Position numbers and translations under genes: made by a program. From Anaerolineae bacterium (GTDB lineage: Bacteria; Chloroflexota; Anaerolineae; Aggregatilineales; JAFGMM01): a DNA stretch of 64,000 nt. This document shows positions 8,721-17,928 of the stretch, piece by piece. The notes beneath the pieces were generated by a model. The model made no database searches. It was given only the letters and a program-made list of their open reading frames with translations, and was not told the DNA's origin. The DNA is taken from the NCBI GenBank assembly GCA_027494055.1, contig JAOSJO010000024.1, positions 62,001 to 126,000 on the forward strand. The letters are read 5' to 3'. Numbering within the stretch: the first letter of the stretch is position 1; each line of letters opens with the position of its first letter.

Positions 8721-10058
8721 TCAATCCGGCGCGGCGGCGACCTCGTCGCGGGCGTCGGTGTCGAGCAGGGAGGGGAGGCGCTTGACGCGCACCTTGCGGA
8801 TGCGCCGCCCGGTCACGGTAAGCACTTCGATCTGCAGCCCATCCACGTGGAAAGACTCGCCCTCGTGCGGGACGCGCCCCAGCACGCTGAAGATGAACCC
8901 GCCCAGCGTATCGCCGGCGTCGGTGGCGAGGTTGCTCTCGGAGAGTTCGTTGAAGTCGTCGAGGTCGATGCGCGCGTCGAAGATGAACTCGTCCGCGCTC
9001 AGTTGCTCGAAGATGGCCTCTTCGTTGAAGTCGTACTCGTCCTGAATCTCGCCCACGATCTCTTCGATCAGGTCCTCGATGGTGACCAGGCCCGCCGTGC
9101 CGCCGTATTCATCCACGACGATGGCGATGTGCACCTTGCGTTTCTGAAGCTCCTCGAGGAGGTCCACCGCGCGCTTGGCCTCCGGGATGAAGTAGGCGGG
9201 GCGGATCAGACCCACGAGCGGCTGGTCGAGGCCATCGCGGAAGGTGTTGAGCAGGTCCTTCGCGTAAAGTATCCCCCGGATGTGGTCGATGGAGCCTTCA
9301 TAGACCGGGATGCGCGAGTGCCCGGCCTGGATGATGGTGTCAAGCGCGGTTTCGAGCGGCGTATGGATTTCGAGCGCCACCATGTCGATGCGCGGGACCA
9401 TCACCTCGCGCACCAGCGTGTCGGCGAACTGGAAGATCGAGCGGATCATCACCCGCTCCTCCTCCTCGATGACGCCGACCTCCTCCCCCGCGTCGACCAT
9501 CGTCATGATCTCTTCTTCGGTGAAGGCGCTGGCATCGCTCTCTGCGCCAAGCGGGCCGGCGAGCTTGCTGCTGAGCCACAGCAGCAGTTGTGAGAACGGC
9601 GCAAGCAGGCGAAGCGGCGTCTCAACGGCGACGGTGAGCGTGCAGGCGACGCGCTCGGCGTCGCGGGTGACCAGCGCGCCGGGGATCATCTCGGTAATCA
9701 GGATCGTGGCCGTCGTTCCGAGGAGAATCACGCCGGTGTAGGTCGCAAGCGCAGCCGCGCCGGCGGAGACGCCCAGCCCTTCGAGCCATGCCACAATCGG
9801 CGGCGCGATGACCAGCACGGCGACCGCGGCGGCGATCAGGTGGAGCGCCGTCACGGCGAGCTGAAGCGTGGCGATGGTGCGGGTTGGGTTTTCGGCCAGC
9901 GCGAGCGCCCTGGCCGCGCCGCGTCGGCCATCTTCGACCATCTGGCGGAGCCGGGCGGAGCGCGCGACCACCAGCGCCTGCCGGGCGCTCGACAGCGCCG
10001 CATTGACGCCCAACAATATCAGGAGGGCTACCAGCCCGGTAGGGAGGTTACTGTCCAA
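8721..10058 (-). CDS. CNNM/CorC-HlyC family protein with CBS pair
   Basis: A 445-residue membrane protein of the CNNM (DUF21) family linked to Mg2+/Co2+ transport or efflux. In order: an N-terminal DUF21 domain with about four membrane helices (residues 1-190), an acidic linker [30 protein letters not shown] entering the CBS pair, [37 protein letters not shown], and a C-terminal CorC_HlyC domain. The start is TTG at 10058 with AGGAAG upstream; no closer ATG exists. A long structured leader precedes it, suggesting RNA-level, perhaps metal-dependent, control. Confidence 0.9.
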   Translation of the reverse strand: MDSNLPTGLVALLILLGVNAALSSARQALVVARSARLRQMVEDGRRGAARALALAENPTRTIATLQLAVTALHLIAAAVAVLVIAPPIVAWLEGLGVSAGAAALATYTGVILLGTTATILITEMIPGALVTRDAERVACTLTVAVETPLRLLAPFSQLLLWLSSKLAGPLGAESDASAFTEEEIMTMVDAGEEVGVIEEEERVMIRSIFQFADTLVREVMVPRIDMVALEIHTPLETALDTIIQAGHSRIPVYEGSIDHIRGILYAKDLLNTFRDGLDQPLVGLIRPAYFIPEAKRAVDLLEELQKRKVHIAIVVDEYGGTAGLVTIEDLIEEIVGEIQDEYDFNEEAIFEQLSADEFIFDARIDLDDFNELSESNLATDAGDTLGGFIFSVLGRVPHEGESFHVDGLQIEVLTVTGRRIRKVRVKRLPSLLDTDARDEVAAAPD

Positions 10059-10064
10059 TGACGC

Positions 10065-10235
10065 TTCCTAATCTCTGGCGGCTGCGCCGATGAATCGGAA
10101 GCCCCGGCGCAAAAGCATCGCCGAGGCGGTGTGCTTGCGTCGTGCAACACCGCACTCGGCGCGTGATGGCCGGGGCTGTTGATCTTTCAGGCAACTACGG
10201 TCTGAGCCAGAAGAGTCTTCGCTCACCTTAAAAAC
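10065..10235 (-). promoter_or_regulatory. Structured leader RNA of the CNNM/CorC-type gene, unassigned
   Basis: Between tRNA-Gln and the CNNM gene the minus strand folds into a long three-part hairpin. Stems pair 10169-10177 with 10100-10108 (9 bp), 10155-10161 with 10119-10125 (7 bp) and 10147-10153 with 10126-10132 (7 bp). Upstream lie TTAAGGTGAGC, TTGCCTGAAAGATCAACAG and, across the hairpin, CGATGCTTTTGC. These recall, imperfectly, conserved anchors of the magnesium M-box (AGGUGAG, UCAACAG, GAUGCUU). The terminal UGCUAAAGCUC element of that class is absent. A metal-sensing riboswitch would fit the gene, but the class is not established. Confidence 0.5.
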
Positions 10236-10259
10236 ACAGCAACACTGTGTGTCTCCAGG

Positions 10260-10331
10260 CTGGGGAGGCAGGATTCGAACCTGCGAATGCGTGATCCAAA
10301 GTCACGTGCCTTACCACTTGGCGACTCCCCA
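10260..10331 (-). tRNA. tRNA-Gln (anticodon TTG)
   Basis: Cloverleaf on the minus strand: acceptor TGGGGAG paired with CTCCCCA, D-arm GCCAAGTGGTAAGGC, anticodon stem GTGAC/TCACG with the TTG anticodon in the loop, and the T-arm containing GGTTCGAATCC. The discriminator is G, as usual for tRNA-Gln. The CCA end is not encoded. Confidence 0.96.
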
Positions 10332-10448
10332 GCGCGGGGTGGATTTTACCATAACGCGCGCCCGCCGGGCAAGGGCATCTGGCCGCGCCCAGTCTGCTTG
10401 CCTAAAACCTTACCCATCGTGTATGCTTCATCGCGAGGTGAGGTCGCA

Positions 10449-11444
10449 GTGCGGTCAGGGATGCGATGCCTGTTCCTTGTGTTGCTTCTTCCGCTGCTGG
10501 CGGGTTGCGGCGCCGTCGGAGAGCCGGAGCCGTTTGTCCCCAGCCCGCTGCCGCGCCCATCGAGCACGCCGACGCCAACGGCGACGATCACCCCCACGCC
10601 CACCAGCACGCCCACAGTGACGCCTGAACCGGTCGCGCTTGGGCCGGACGCGACGACGGTCTTCGGCCCAACCGAGGCCGCGTTCGCCGCGCCCACCGCC
10701 GTGCGCACGGCGGACGGGCTGCGAATTGAGTATTTCGTCACCTCGAATGACGAGACCGCGCCCGGCGGCAGCGTGACGCTGTTCTGGTCGGCGCTCGGCG
10801 CGGAGCGCGCGACCGTCTACCGGCTTGACGAAGCCGGGGAACGGGTGCAGTTCTGGGCGGTGAGGCCGCAGGGGCGGTTGGTGGTCGCCACGCGGTTTGA
10901 GGACCGCGACACGGCGCGCTTTGCGCTGGTGGTCGGCGAGGGTGAGGACGAAATCGAGTCCATCCTCGAAATCCCGCTGGTGAGCTGCGTCGAGCCGTGG
11001 TTCTTTGCGCCGGCGTCCACCGACGTGTGCACGGCCGGCCCGGCGACCTTCACCCAGGCGGCGGAACAGCGCTTCGAGCGCGGGCGCATGATCTGGCTGG
11101 CGGCGGAGATGCGCATCTACGTGGTGTACGACGACGGCCAGGTCCCCGCCTGGGAGGCGTTCGTGGATGCGTTCGTCGAGGGGGAGACGCCCGAAAGCGC
11201 GCCCGAATTCGATAACCCTCCCGCCGGGTTGATCCAGCCGGTGCGCGGCTTCGGCCTGGTATGGCGCAACAACGAACCCGTCCGCAGCCGCCTGGGCTGG
11301 GCCACAGGGCCGGAGGCCGGCTTCGACGGCGCGGTGCAGGCGAGCCTCGAAGCGGACGGATCGTCGCTGTATATGCGCAGCGTGGACGGCGGCGTCCTGA
11401 TTCTGGAGCCGGAGGGCGCGGGCTGGCGCACGCTGGAGCCGTAG
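10449..11444 (+). CDS. Putative lipoprotein of unknown function
   Basis: About 331 residues. A lipoprotein signal (CLFLVLLLPLLAGCGAV) with lipobox LAGC is followed by a Pro/Thr-rich linker of about 45 residues (STPTPTATITPTPT), then a globular domain with no family I recognise. Text such as IEYFVTSNDETAPGGSVTLF suggests an Ig-like beta-sandwich; SCVEPWFFAPASTDVC may hold a disulfide. The GTG at 10449 has GAGGTGAGG upstream; ATG 10461 is an alternative that keeps the signal intact. Presumed cell-surface lipoprotein. Confidence 0.7.
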   Translation: MRSGMRCLFLVLLLPLLAGCGAVGEPEPFVPSPLPRPSSTPTPTATITPTPTSTPTVTPEPVALGPDATTVFGPTEAAFAAPTAVRTADGLRIEYFVTSNDETAPGGSVTLFWSALGAERATVYRLDEAGERVQFWAVRPQGRLVVATRFEDRDTARFALVVGEGEDEIESILEIPLVSCVEPWFFAPASTDVCTAGPATFTQAAEQRFERGRMIWLAAEMRIYVVYDDGQVPAWEAFVDAFVEGETPESAPEFDNPPAGLIQPVRGFGLVWRNNEPVRSRLGWATGPEAGFDGAVQASLEADGSSLYMRSVDGGVLILEPEGAGWRTLEP

Positions 11445-11514
11445 GCGATTCAACCCTGGACGTGTTACGATATAACGATATTGGGAGTGTAGTTGATGAG
11501 GCTTATTACAGCGC

Positions 11515-12780
11515 ATGAGTGGCCCCACGGTACGTCCCGATCCCCCGCCCGATTACAGCACCCGCGTCGCTGAGGCCGCCCGACGCGCGCACGCGACTGA
11601 GCATCTCCCGTATCCCGAACCGGATACGGCGGGCGTCGTCGTCAACGAGGGCCTGCTGGCGCAGCTCTACGAGGCTGTGAGCGCGGTCTTTGAGATTCAC
11701 AGCTTCATTCGCCAACCGAACACGCGCGTTTCGGCGCGCTTTGACGGGACGCTGCGCATCGACTCCGAGGCGGCGTATGCGCAACTCGACGCCGCGTTCG
11801 CGCCGCTGGCGCACACGCCCATCTTCCGCGAGGAAGACGGCCGGCCGGTCATCCTCGCGATGCGCGGGCGCTACGCGCCGAAGCCATGGCCGGTGTGGCC
11901 CAACATCGCGCTCCTGATCCTGACCGTCATCAGCATGTTGTCCGTCGGCGCGAGCATCGAGATGGCGCAGCGCAACATGCCGGTCAACGACCTGGCGGAC
12001 ATCTACGGCAACCTGCTGTTGGGCTGGCCTTACGCGCTGAGCCTTACGCTCATCCTCGGCGCGCACGAGATGGGGCACTTCATCGCGGCGCGGCGCAACA
12101 ACGTCCCGGCGTCGTGGCCCTACTTCATCCCGCTCCCGTATCCGATCAGCATCTTTGGGACGCTCGGCGCGGTCATCATCCAGCGCACGCCGCCGAGGAA
12201 CGCGCGCCAGTCCTTCGATGTTGGCATCGCGGGGCCGCTGGCGGGGCTGATCTTCGCCGTGCCGATTCTGCTGATTGGGCTGGCGACCAGCCCGGTCGAG
12301 CCGGTACCCTCCGGGCCTTACATGCTCGAAGGGAACTCGCTCCTCTACGCGCTGAGCAAGTTTGCCGTATTTGGTCGCTTCCTGCCGGGCGGCGGCGAGG
12401 ATGTCGTCATCAACCAGTTGGCGCAGGCCGGCTGGACCGGGCTGTTCGTCACCGGGCTGAACCTGATCCCGGTGGGCCAGCTTGACGGCGGGCACGTGCT
12501 CTATGCGCTGGTGGGAGAGCGGGCGCGGCGGCTCTACTTCCCCGCAATGGCGGTCATGCTCGCGCTCGCGGTGGTGGTTTCGCAGGCGTGGCTGCTGTGG
12601 GTGTTCCTGCTGTTCCTCTTTGGGCGCGTGTACATCCCGCCGTTCGACACCGTGACGCGGGTGGACCGAATGCGGCAGGTTGCCGCGCTCGCGGTGATGG
12701 TGATCTTCTTCCTGGTGTTTGTCCCCAACCCAATGCAGGTCGTGATTCCGGAGGCGTCGCCTATCTTCCCGTCGGTGTAG
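11515..12780 (+). CDS. Site-2 protease family (M50) membrane metallopeptidase
   Basis: About 421 residues with roughly seven membrane helices in the C-terminal two thirds. The zinc site is complete: HEMGH near residue 184 and the distant GLNLIPVGQLDGGH motif near residue 320, which supplies the Asp ligand. The N-terminal ~120 residues are soluble and recall the EGY1-like cytoplasmic domain seen in plant, cyanobacterial and Chloroflexota members (RFDGTLRIDSEAAYAQLD). The substrate is unknown. No partner gene is adjacent. Confidence 0.88.
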   Translation: MSGPTVRPDPPPDYSTRVAEAARRAHATEHLPYPEPDTAGVVVNEGLLAQLYEAVSAVFEIHSFIRQPNTRVSARFDGTLRIDSEAAYAQLDAAFAPLAHTPIFREEDGRPVILAMRGRYAPKPWPVWPNIALLILTVISMLSVGASIEMAQRNMPVNDLADIYGNLLLGWPYALSLTLILGAHEMGHFIAARRNNVPASWPYFIPLPYPISIFGTLGAVIIQRTPPRNARQSFDVGIAGPLAGLIFAVPILLIGLATSPVEPVPSGPYMLEGNSLLYALSKFAVFGRFLPGGGEDVVINQLAQAGWTGLFVTGLNLIPVGQLDGGHVLYALVGERARRLYFPAMAVMLALAVVVSQAWLLWVFLLFLFGRVYIPPFDTVTRVDRMRQVAALAVMVIFFLVFVPNPMQVVIPEASPIFPSV

Positions 12781-12851
12781 GCCCGTCGCCCGGAACGCGC
12801 GATAGACGGCCAGACGGCCCCTGATGCGATTTCCACTCAATAAAATGGAAA

Positions 12852-12924
12852 TACCCCCGGACGGATTCGAACCGCCGACGCCCGGTTTAGGAAACCGGCG
12901 CTCTATCCTCTGAGCTACGGGGGC
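12852..12924 (-). tRNA. tRNA-Arg (anticodon CCT)
   Basis: Minus-strand cloverleaf: acceptor GCCCCCG paired with CGGGGGT (one G-T pair), D-arm GCTCAGAGGATAGAGC, anticodon stem CCGGT/ACCGG around loop TTCCTAA with CCT, and T-arm GGCGGTTCGAATCCGTC. The discriminator is A. CCA is not encoded. Confidence 0.95.
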
Positions 12925-12960
12925 TAGCGGCGTCATTATAGCATGGTGGCATGGGGGAGG

Positions 12961-13587
12961 CTATACCTCGGCGTAGGGCAGCGTGGGCGGCGGCGTGGGC
13001 GCGTTGGGGTCGATGGTTGGCGTGGGCGTCGGCGTATAGGTCGGCGCGCGGGTGCGCGTGGGCGGGAGCGTGTTCGTCGGGCCGGGTGTGACCGTCGGCA
13101 GCGGCGTGTTCGTGATCGTGGGTTCGAGCGTCGGGTCGATTGGGGCGATGACGTTGCGGTGCATGTAGCCCAGGTCGCGCGAACGGCGCTCCACGTCCAG
13201 TTCGACCTCGTACCAGTCGGAGTCGGGACTCAGGTGGCGCAGGACACAGATTTCGCTGCCGTAGGTGAAGGCGGTCTTGACGCTGCACGTTTCGTCGGGG
13301 CAACTGCGCACGAGCGCGGAGTCGACCGTGACGTAGAACCGGTCGCAGGGCGGCGGCGGCGTCCAGGTCGGCGGGAACGTGGGGAGCAAGAAGGTGGTCG
13401 GGGGCACGGCGGCGGTCCGGGTGGCCCTGACCTGCTCCGTCGCCGCCGCGATGATGGCTTCGCCGCCCTCGCGCATGTAGTTGGTGACGCCGTTCCAGAG
13501 CGCGTAGCAGCCAAAGACCAGCATCGCGCCCACGAGGATTATCAGGATCAGCGGCGGGTTGTCCGAACCGCTCCTTCTGCTGTACAT
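12961..13587 (-). CDS. Membrane-anchored SH3-like protein
   Basis: A 208-residue protein with one N-terminal membrane helix (LILIILVGAMLVFGCYALW), an extracytoplasmic linker rich in Thr/Pro, and a small bacterial SH3-like domain (FYVTVDSALVRSCPDETC, YGSEICVLRHLSPDSDWYEV) containing two cysteine pairs. A long Thr/Pro tail follows (TPTPTPTIDPNAPTPPPT). SH3b domains often bind cell-wall peptides. The stop is followed closely by tRNA-Arg on the same strand. Confidence 0.65.
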   Translation of the reverse strand: MYSRRSGSDNPPLILIILVGAMLVFGCYALWNGVTNYMREGGEAIIAAATEQVRATRTAAVPPTTFLLPTFPPTWTPPPPCDRFYVTVDSALVRSCPDETCSVKTAFTYGSEICVLRHLSPDSDWYEVELDVERRSRDLGYMHRNVIAPIDPTLEPTITNTPLPTVTPGPTNTLPPTRTRAPTYTPTPTPTIDPNAPTPPPTLPYAEV

Positions 13588-13605
13588 CTCCAGTAACCGC
13601 GACGC

Positions 13606-14690
13606 TCACCCGTCCACGGAGAGCAACTCGTATACCATGATCGGCTCGCGCTTGCCGGCGAACGTGTGCGGCGCAAGCGGCTTTGCCGTGATGTACCGCT
13701 CGACGAGCCGGTACGTGTCGGCGCTGATGAGAATCTGGCCCGCGCCGGCGCTCTGCTGCAAGCGCCGGGCGGTGTTGACGGTGTCGCCGATCACGGTGTA
13801 GCTCATCACGTACTCCGAGCCGACGTTGCCGACCACCGCGTCGCCGCTGTGCACGCCAATCCCCAGCCCCAGACGGCTCAGCATTCCGCCGCCAACGCGG
13901 TCCACGATCTGCGCAAAGACCTCCTGCATCTGGAGCGACATCCGGATTGCGCGCAGCGGGTCGTCGTCGTGGGCGACGGGCGCGCCGAAGAAGGCCATGA
14001 TCTCGTCACCGATGTATTTATCGAGCGTGCCCTGGTTGGATTTGATCACGGCGGTGAGCTTCGAGAACAGGAAGTTGATCGTCTGCACCACCTGCTGCGG
14101 CGGGTGTTGTTCGGCAAAGGCGGTGAAGCCGCGAATGTCGGCGAACACGACGGTGACAAAGCGGTTATCGCCGCCGAGGCGCAGGTATCGCTCCGGGTCC
14201 TCAAGGATGGTGTCGGCGATGCCCTCATCGACATAGCGGGTGAAGAGCTGGCGCAACAGCGCGTTCCGCGCCTCCAGCTCGTCGTGCAACTGCTTGATGC
14301 GCAGCAGCGAGCGGACGCGCGCCAGCAGCATATAGGAACTGAACGGCTTGGTGACGAAATCGTCCGCGCCGACCTCGATGGCCTTGATTTTGTCCTCCTC
14401 CGCTTCCAACGCGGTCACCATCACCACCGGGATGAACTGCGTGGCCGGGTTGCGCTTCAACTGGGCGCACACTTCGTAGCCGTTCATGCCGGGCAGGTTC
14501 ACGTCGAGGAGGACGAGGTCGGGGGCGTCTCGGTGGCGATTTCGAGGGCCTTTGCGCCGTCATAGGCCGTGACGACATCGCAGTCGGCGTTGAGCAGGTA
14601 CGTCTCGATCAGTTCGCGGTTCAACCAATCGTCGTCAACGACGAGCACCCGCTGTCTGCGCCCGCTGGTGGCGCTTTTAAGGTCTGTCAT
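13606..14690 (-). CDS. Response regulator with adenylate/guanylate cyclase domain (one frameshift)
   Basis: Starts at 14690 (MTDLKSATSGRRQRVLVVDD). The receiver domain (residues ~13-130) has DDDW acidic residues, the phospho-Asp in LLDVNLPGMNGYEV once the frame is restored, and the switch Lys in DFVTKPF. A class III nucleotide cyclase domain follows (VTVVFADIRGFTAFAEQ with a metal Asp, KYIGDEIMAFFGAP, VIGDTVNTARRLQ). The frame breaks at the C5 run around 14521-14525; one extra C would join the halves exactly. Likely product is cAMP in answer to an upstream kinase. The SH3-like membrane gene lies 18 bases downstream. Confidence 0.85.
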
Positions 14691-14791
14691 CTTCCGGTAA
14701 GTTCATGGCGCAATGATACCCCGGCGCTGGGTTCTTCGCGCCTATTCTAAGCGCGACGGGGTTCGATTGCCAAGTTTCTATGCGCGCGCCG

Positions 14792-15715
14792 TCATTCGCT
14801 GATGTAGGCGATGACGATGTCGCCGAAGGTGGCGCCGACGTTGAGGTTGGTGCGGATCTCGTCCATGCGGAAGCCCTCGGTGATCCACTCGCCGGTGGCA
14901 AGCTGCTGGAAGCCGGTGGGGATCTGCAGGCCGCCGCCGACCCCGCGCGTGATCTTGATGACCACCGGGATCGATGCGGGGATGTGCACGCGCACGTCGC
15001 CCTGGCCGGTCGCGATGTCGCCGATCAGGCTGCCCGCGTCGGGGAGGGTGACGGTCACATCGCCCAGGCTGGCGCGCACGTCCAGGCGGGGGCGCACATC
15101 GACGCGGCTCAGGTCGAGGGTGATGTTGCCCACGTTGCCATTGATGTCGAGCGTCATCGGCTGTTCGGGCGGCAGGTGCAGCGTGAGGCGGTTGCTGCCG
15201 AAGTCCTCCAGCAGGGGGATCGGGTTCACGTTCTGCTCGGTGATGCGCAGGTCGCCCTGCGTGCCCCGGCGTGTATACGACACGTCCAGGGCGTTCTCGG
15301 TGCTGCCGCTGAACTCGCCGGTCACCCGGCCTGTCGCCTCCTCCTGCGCGTCGATGGTCAGCTCGGTCAGGCTCAGGTCGAGCGTGAGCGCGATGTCGCC
15401 GGCGTCCTGCAGGTCAACGTCGATGGTCTGGCGGTTGGCGTCGGCGACGACGAGCGCCTGGCGCGTGTAGCCGGCGGCGAAGACGACGACGACGAGCGCA
15501 AAGACCGCGATCACGAGCAGCGCGACCGTGGTGGGCGTGCGGCGGCTCACCAGCGCCGCCAGGCCGAAGATGATGAGCAGCAACGGCCACAGCCGCACCA
15601 GCAGGTCCCAGAGGTAGGCCGGCATCACGCCGAGCGCCTGCAACAGCATGACGACGCCGATGAAGATCAGCAGCAGGGGCCAGAAGTAGTTGCGCTTTTG
15701 CCCAAGCACGGTCAC
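14792..15715 (-). CDS. LiaF-like membrane protein with DUF5668-type helices
   Basis: A 307-residue protein. The N-terminus has paired hydrophobic helices typical of LiaI/LiaF-like regions (KRNYFWPLLLIFIGVVMLLQ, LWPLLLIIFGLAALVSR). A beta-helical toast_rack/adhesin-like C-terminal domain follows (DLSLTELTIDAQEEATG, NPIPLLEDFGSNRLTLHLPP, PASIPVVIKITRGVGGG). The GTG at 15715 would overlap the end of the PspC gene as GTGA if one missing G is restored in the run at 15717-15721. This suggests two coupled envelope-stress genes rather than one long protein. Confidence 0.65.
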   Translation of the reverse strand: MTVLGQKRNYFWPLLLIFIGVVMLLQALGVMPAYLWDLLVRLWPLLLIIFGLAALVSRRTPTTVALLVIAVFALVVVVFAAGYTRQALVVADANRQTIDVDLQDAGDIALTLDLSLTELTIDAQEEATGRVTGEFSGSTENALDVSYTRRGTQGDLRITEQNVNPIPLLEDFGSNRLTLHLPPEQPMTLDINGNVGNITLDLSRVDVRPRLDVRASLGDVTVTLPDAGSLIGDIATGQGDVRVHIPASIPVVIKITRGVGGGLQIPTGFQQLATGEWITEGFRMDEIRTNLNVGATFGDIVIAYISE

Positions 15716-16148
15716 ACCCCCGCGCCTGACGCCACAGCAGCGCCAGGCCAATCGACAGCGCCGCCACCGGCCAGAAGAGGTCCCCCGCCGGGACCGGCAG
15801 CACGTCTGAAAGCAGGACGAGCAGCGCGACGCCGAGCAGCATCGCGGCAATTGCGAAGATCACCTGCCCCATGCTGCTCCCACGCGCGGCGCGCAGCGGG
15901 GTTGGGTTCGGCGGGTCGCCGGGGCGCACCGTTTCCAGCGCCGGCAGCGCGTCGAGGGTCTCTTGCGGCAGCACGATCCACAACACGATGTAAAGCAGCA
16001 CGCCATAGCCGCCTGTGGTCGGCGCCATGATGATGAACAGCAGCCGGACCCACAGCGGATTCAGCCCGATGTACGCGCCGATCCCGCCGCACACACCGGC
16101 GAAGACGCGGTCGGTCATGCTGCGCGCAAGCCTGCCAGTTCGCTCCAT
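15713..16148 (-). CDS. PspC-domain envelope-stress protein
   Basis: About 145 residues. The PspC domain (RSMTDRVFAGVCGGIGAYIG, LNPLWVRLLFIIM) is followed by membrane helices GYGVLLYIVLWIVLPQE and VIFAIAAMLLGVALLVLL. Start ATG 16148 gives the common MERT...DRVFAGVCGG beginning; ATG 16157 is nine bases further out. As read, the frame runs on past 15713 into sequence without homology, but adding one G to the run at 15717-15721 gives a TGA overlapping the next gene's GTG. Probably acts with its neighbour in membrane-stress sensing. Confidence 0.7.
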
Positions 16149-16252
16149 GCGCCCCATCCTCGTGAGCAGGTACGGTAGTAATAGTATGTCGGAGACGCTT
16201 TTAGCGCAACTGGGAGTTGTCGCTGCGGGCCAAAGCCCGCTATGATACCGAC

Positions 16253-16786
16253 ATGTGGACCTTGCTGACTCTCGGCGCGCTGCTGGCGGCGCTGCTCGCG
16301 CTTGGGGCTGCGCTGCACATGCGGCGGCGCAGGTGGCGCAGCGCGCTGCTGCGTGGGGGCGCGGCGCTCGTGTGCGGCATGGCGTGCGGCGTGCTGGCGT
16401 TCAGCGTGCTGACGCGCATCCCCGCCGAGCTGGACTGGCTTTTTGCGTACAACTATCCCCGGCTCGCCGACGACCCTGACGCTGCCTACGACGAGACGCT
16501 CGTGACGCACAAGGGCACGGTCGTCGATGAGCTGTGGGCGCGCGCGCTGCGCCCGGAGGGGCAACGCGCGGCGTGCTACAGCGATGACGCGACCGTCTGC
16601 GCGCTGGCGGACCGGGCGGCGGCGCTCGCCGCCGAGGAGTACGGCCTCAATCGCGGCACGGGCTTCTACGGGCTGCGGGCGTGGCTTGGCGTGGGCTTCG
16701 GCCTGGCCGGCGCGGTGGCGCTGTGGTACCTGGCGCGTCCGCGCCCTGACGCGGACGCGCCGCCCGATGACGCTAACACCGGCTGA
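16253..16786 (+). CDS. Hypothetical membrane protein
   Basis: A 177-residue protein not recognised as a family. It has an N-terminal helix (LLTLGALLAALLALGAAL), a second helix (LVCGMACGVLAFSVL), an extracytoplasmic loop with two cysteines (AACYSDDATVCALADRA) and a C-terminal helix (LGVGFGLAGAVALWYLA). Start ATG 16253 was chosen as the first residue before the hydrophobic segment. It is divergent from the PspC gene. Confidence 0.55.
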   Translation: MWTLLTLGALLAALLALGAALHMRRRRWRSALLRGGAALVCGMACGVLAFSVLTRIPAELDWLFAYNYPRLADDPDAAYDETLVTHKGTVVDELWARALRPEGQRAACYSDDATVCALADRAAALAAEEYGLNRGTGFYGLRAWLGVGFGLAGAVALWYLARPRPDADAPPDDANTG

Positions 16787-16805
16787 ATGGCCGCGCGCCC
16801 CGCGC

Positions 16806-17870
16806 GGTCACGCATACGACCCTAATTCCTTCGCCAGATTCACTATGTAGCGGAAGTTCTCCAGGCTCACGCTCGACGGTATGGGAGTGGTCCGAGGCGA
16901 AGATGTAGCCGCCGTTTTCCTTGACCACGGGGATCACCTGGCGCATCTCCGCCGCGATGGCGTCCCGGTCGTCCCAGAGCACGGCGTTGATCCCGCCGTG
17001 GAGCAGGAGTTGGTCGCCATACGTCCGCTTGACGTGAATGGGGTCCATGCCGGCCTTGACTTCCAGGGGGTTCAACCCGTCGAGGCCGATCTCGATCAGC
17101 TCCGGGAGGAACGGGTTGACGTCGCCGCACGAGTGCAGCCGCGCCTTGATGCCCTTCGCGTGCGCCCAGTCGATGGCGCGCTTGTGCACCGGCTGAGCAG
17201 TTCGCGGTAGGTGCTGAGCGAGAAGAACTGGCGGCGCTTGTAGCCCATGTCGTCAGGCCAGGTGACGCCGTCGAAGGTGTAGCCCGCGTCCCACACCTGT
17301 TCCAGCAGCGCGATGCCGACATCGAGGAAGTGGTTGAACATGTCCTGGCACCACTCCGGCTCGGTGACGAGCGCCATCAGCAGCCGTTCGGTGCCGACGG
17401 TCCACGAGTGGGTGACATCGAAGCCGAACCACAGGCCGGCTTCGATCCACGCGCCCTGCTCGCGCCACTTCTTGTAGTTCGCCTTCAGCCGCTCCCACCG
17501 GATGCGGTCGGGTGTGGGCGTCATGCGCGCTTTCGCTTTGCGCCACGCATCGGGGTTCGTGATCGTGAAGTCGAGGAACTCCGGCGTGGAGGCGATGTGC
17601 TTCCAGTTCTTGAGCGTCGCACCCCAAGATGTCTTCTCGATGATGTACTCCTCGGTCTCCTCGACGATCTGCGACGGGAACCGGGGGGCTGTTGTCCACG
17701 CCGATGGTGGGCATGGGGTCGAGGCCGAAGTACTCGATGTAACTCACGTCCGCGGGCATCCCCTCGCTTTGCCAGCGGGCGATGGTGGCGTCCCACGGAT
17801 AGTCGTTGATCGGCACGCGGTCGGCCTCGCGGTGCTCAAACATCCGTAACACGCGCTCGTGGGTGTTCAA
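16806..17870 (-). CDS. Uroporphyrinogen decarboxylase-like (URO-D) family protein, three frameshifts
   Basis: Starts at 17870 (MNTHERVLRMFEHREADRVP), the usual beginning of URO-D family proteins related to corrinoid methyltransferases. The frame can be followed with single-base corrections at the C6 run near 17685, near 17190 (REL-LS to VHKRAIDWAHAKG) and near 16890 (FASDHS to SVSLENFRYIVN), ending at a TGA at 16806. The motif HSCGDVNPFLPELIEIG and LLHGGINAVLWDD are typical. The divergent family does not normally make heme; its substrate here is unknown. A second copy lies at 23283. Confidence 0.75.
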
Positions 17871-17928
17871 TTGGCGGCTCCTTGTATGGTGGAAGTGGGA
17901 TTGTGTGCTCTAGATGCATTCTACCGTT

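Noticed and set aside
10065..10235. Firm call as an M-box magnesium riboswitch
   Set aside because: Only three of the class anchors are partly matched and the 3' UGCUAAAGCUC element is missing, so it is kept as an unassigned leader.
10660..11528. Long minus-strand frames opposite the lipoprotein and other GC-rich genes
   Set aside because: Composition (Arg, Pro, His rich, no domains) is that of antisense shadows in GC-rich DNA.
16806..17870. Authentic hemE (uroporphyrinogen decarboxylase of heme synthesis)
   Set aside because: The sequence belongs to the divergent URO-D superfamily branch with the HSCGDVNPF motif; the N-terminal substrate motif of true HemE is absent and no heme genes are adjacent.
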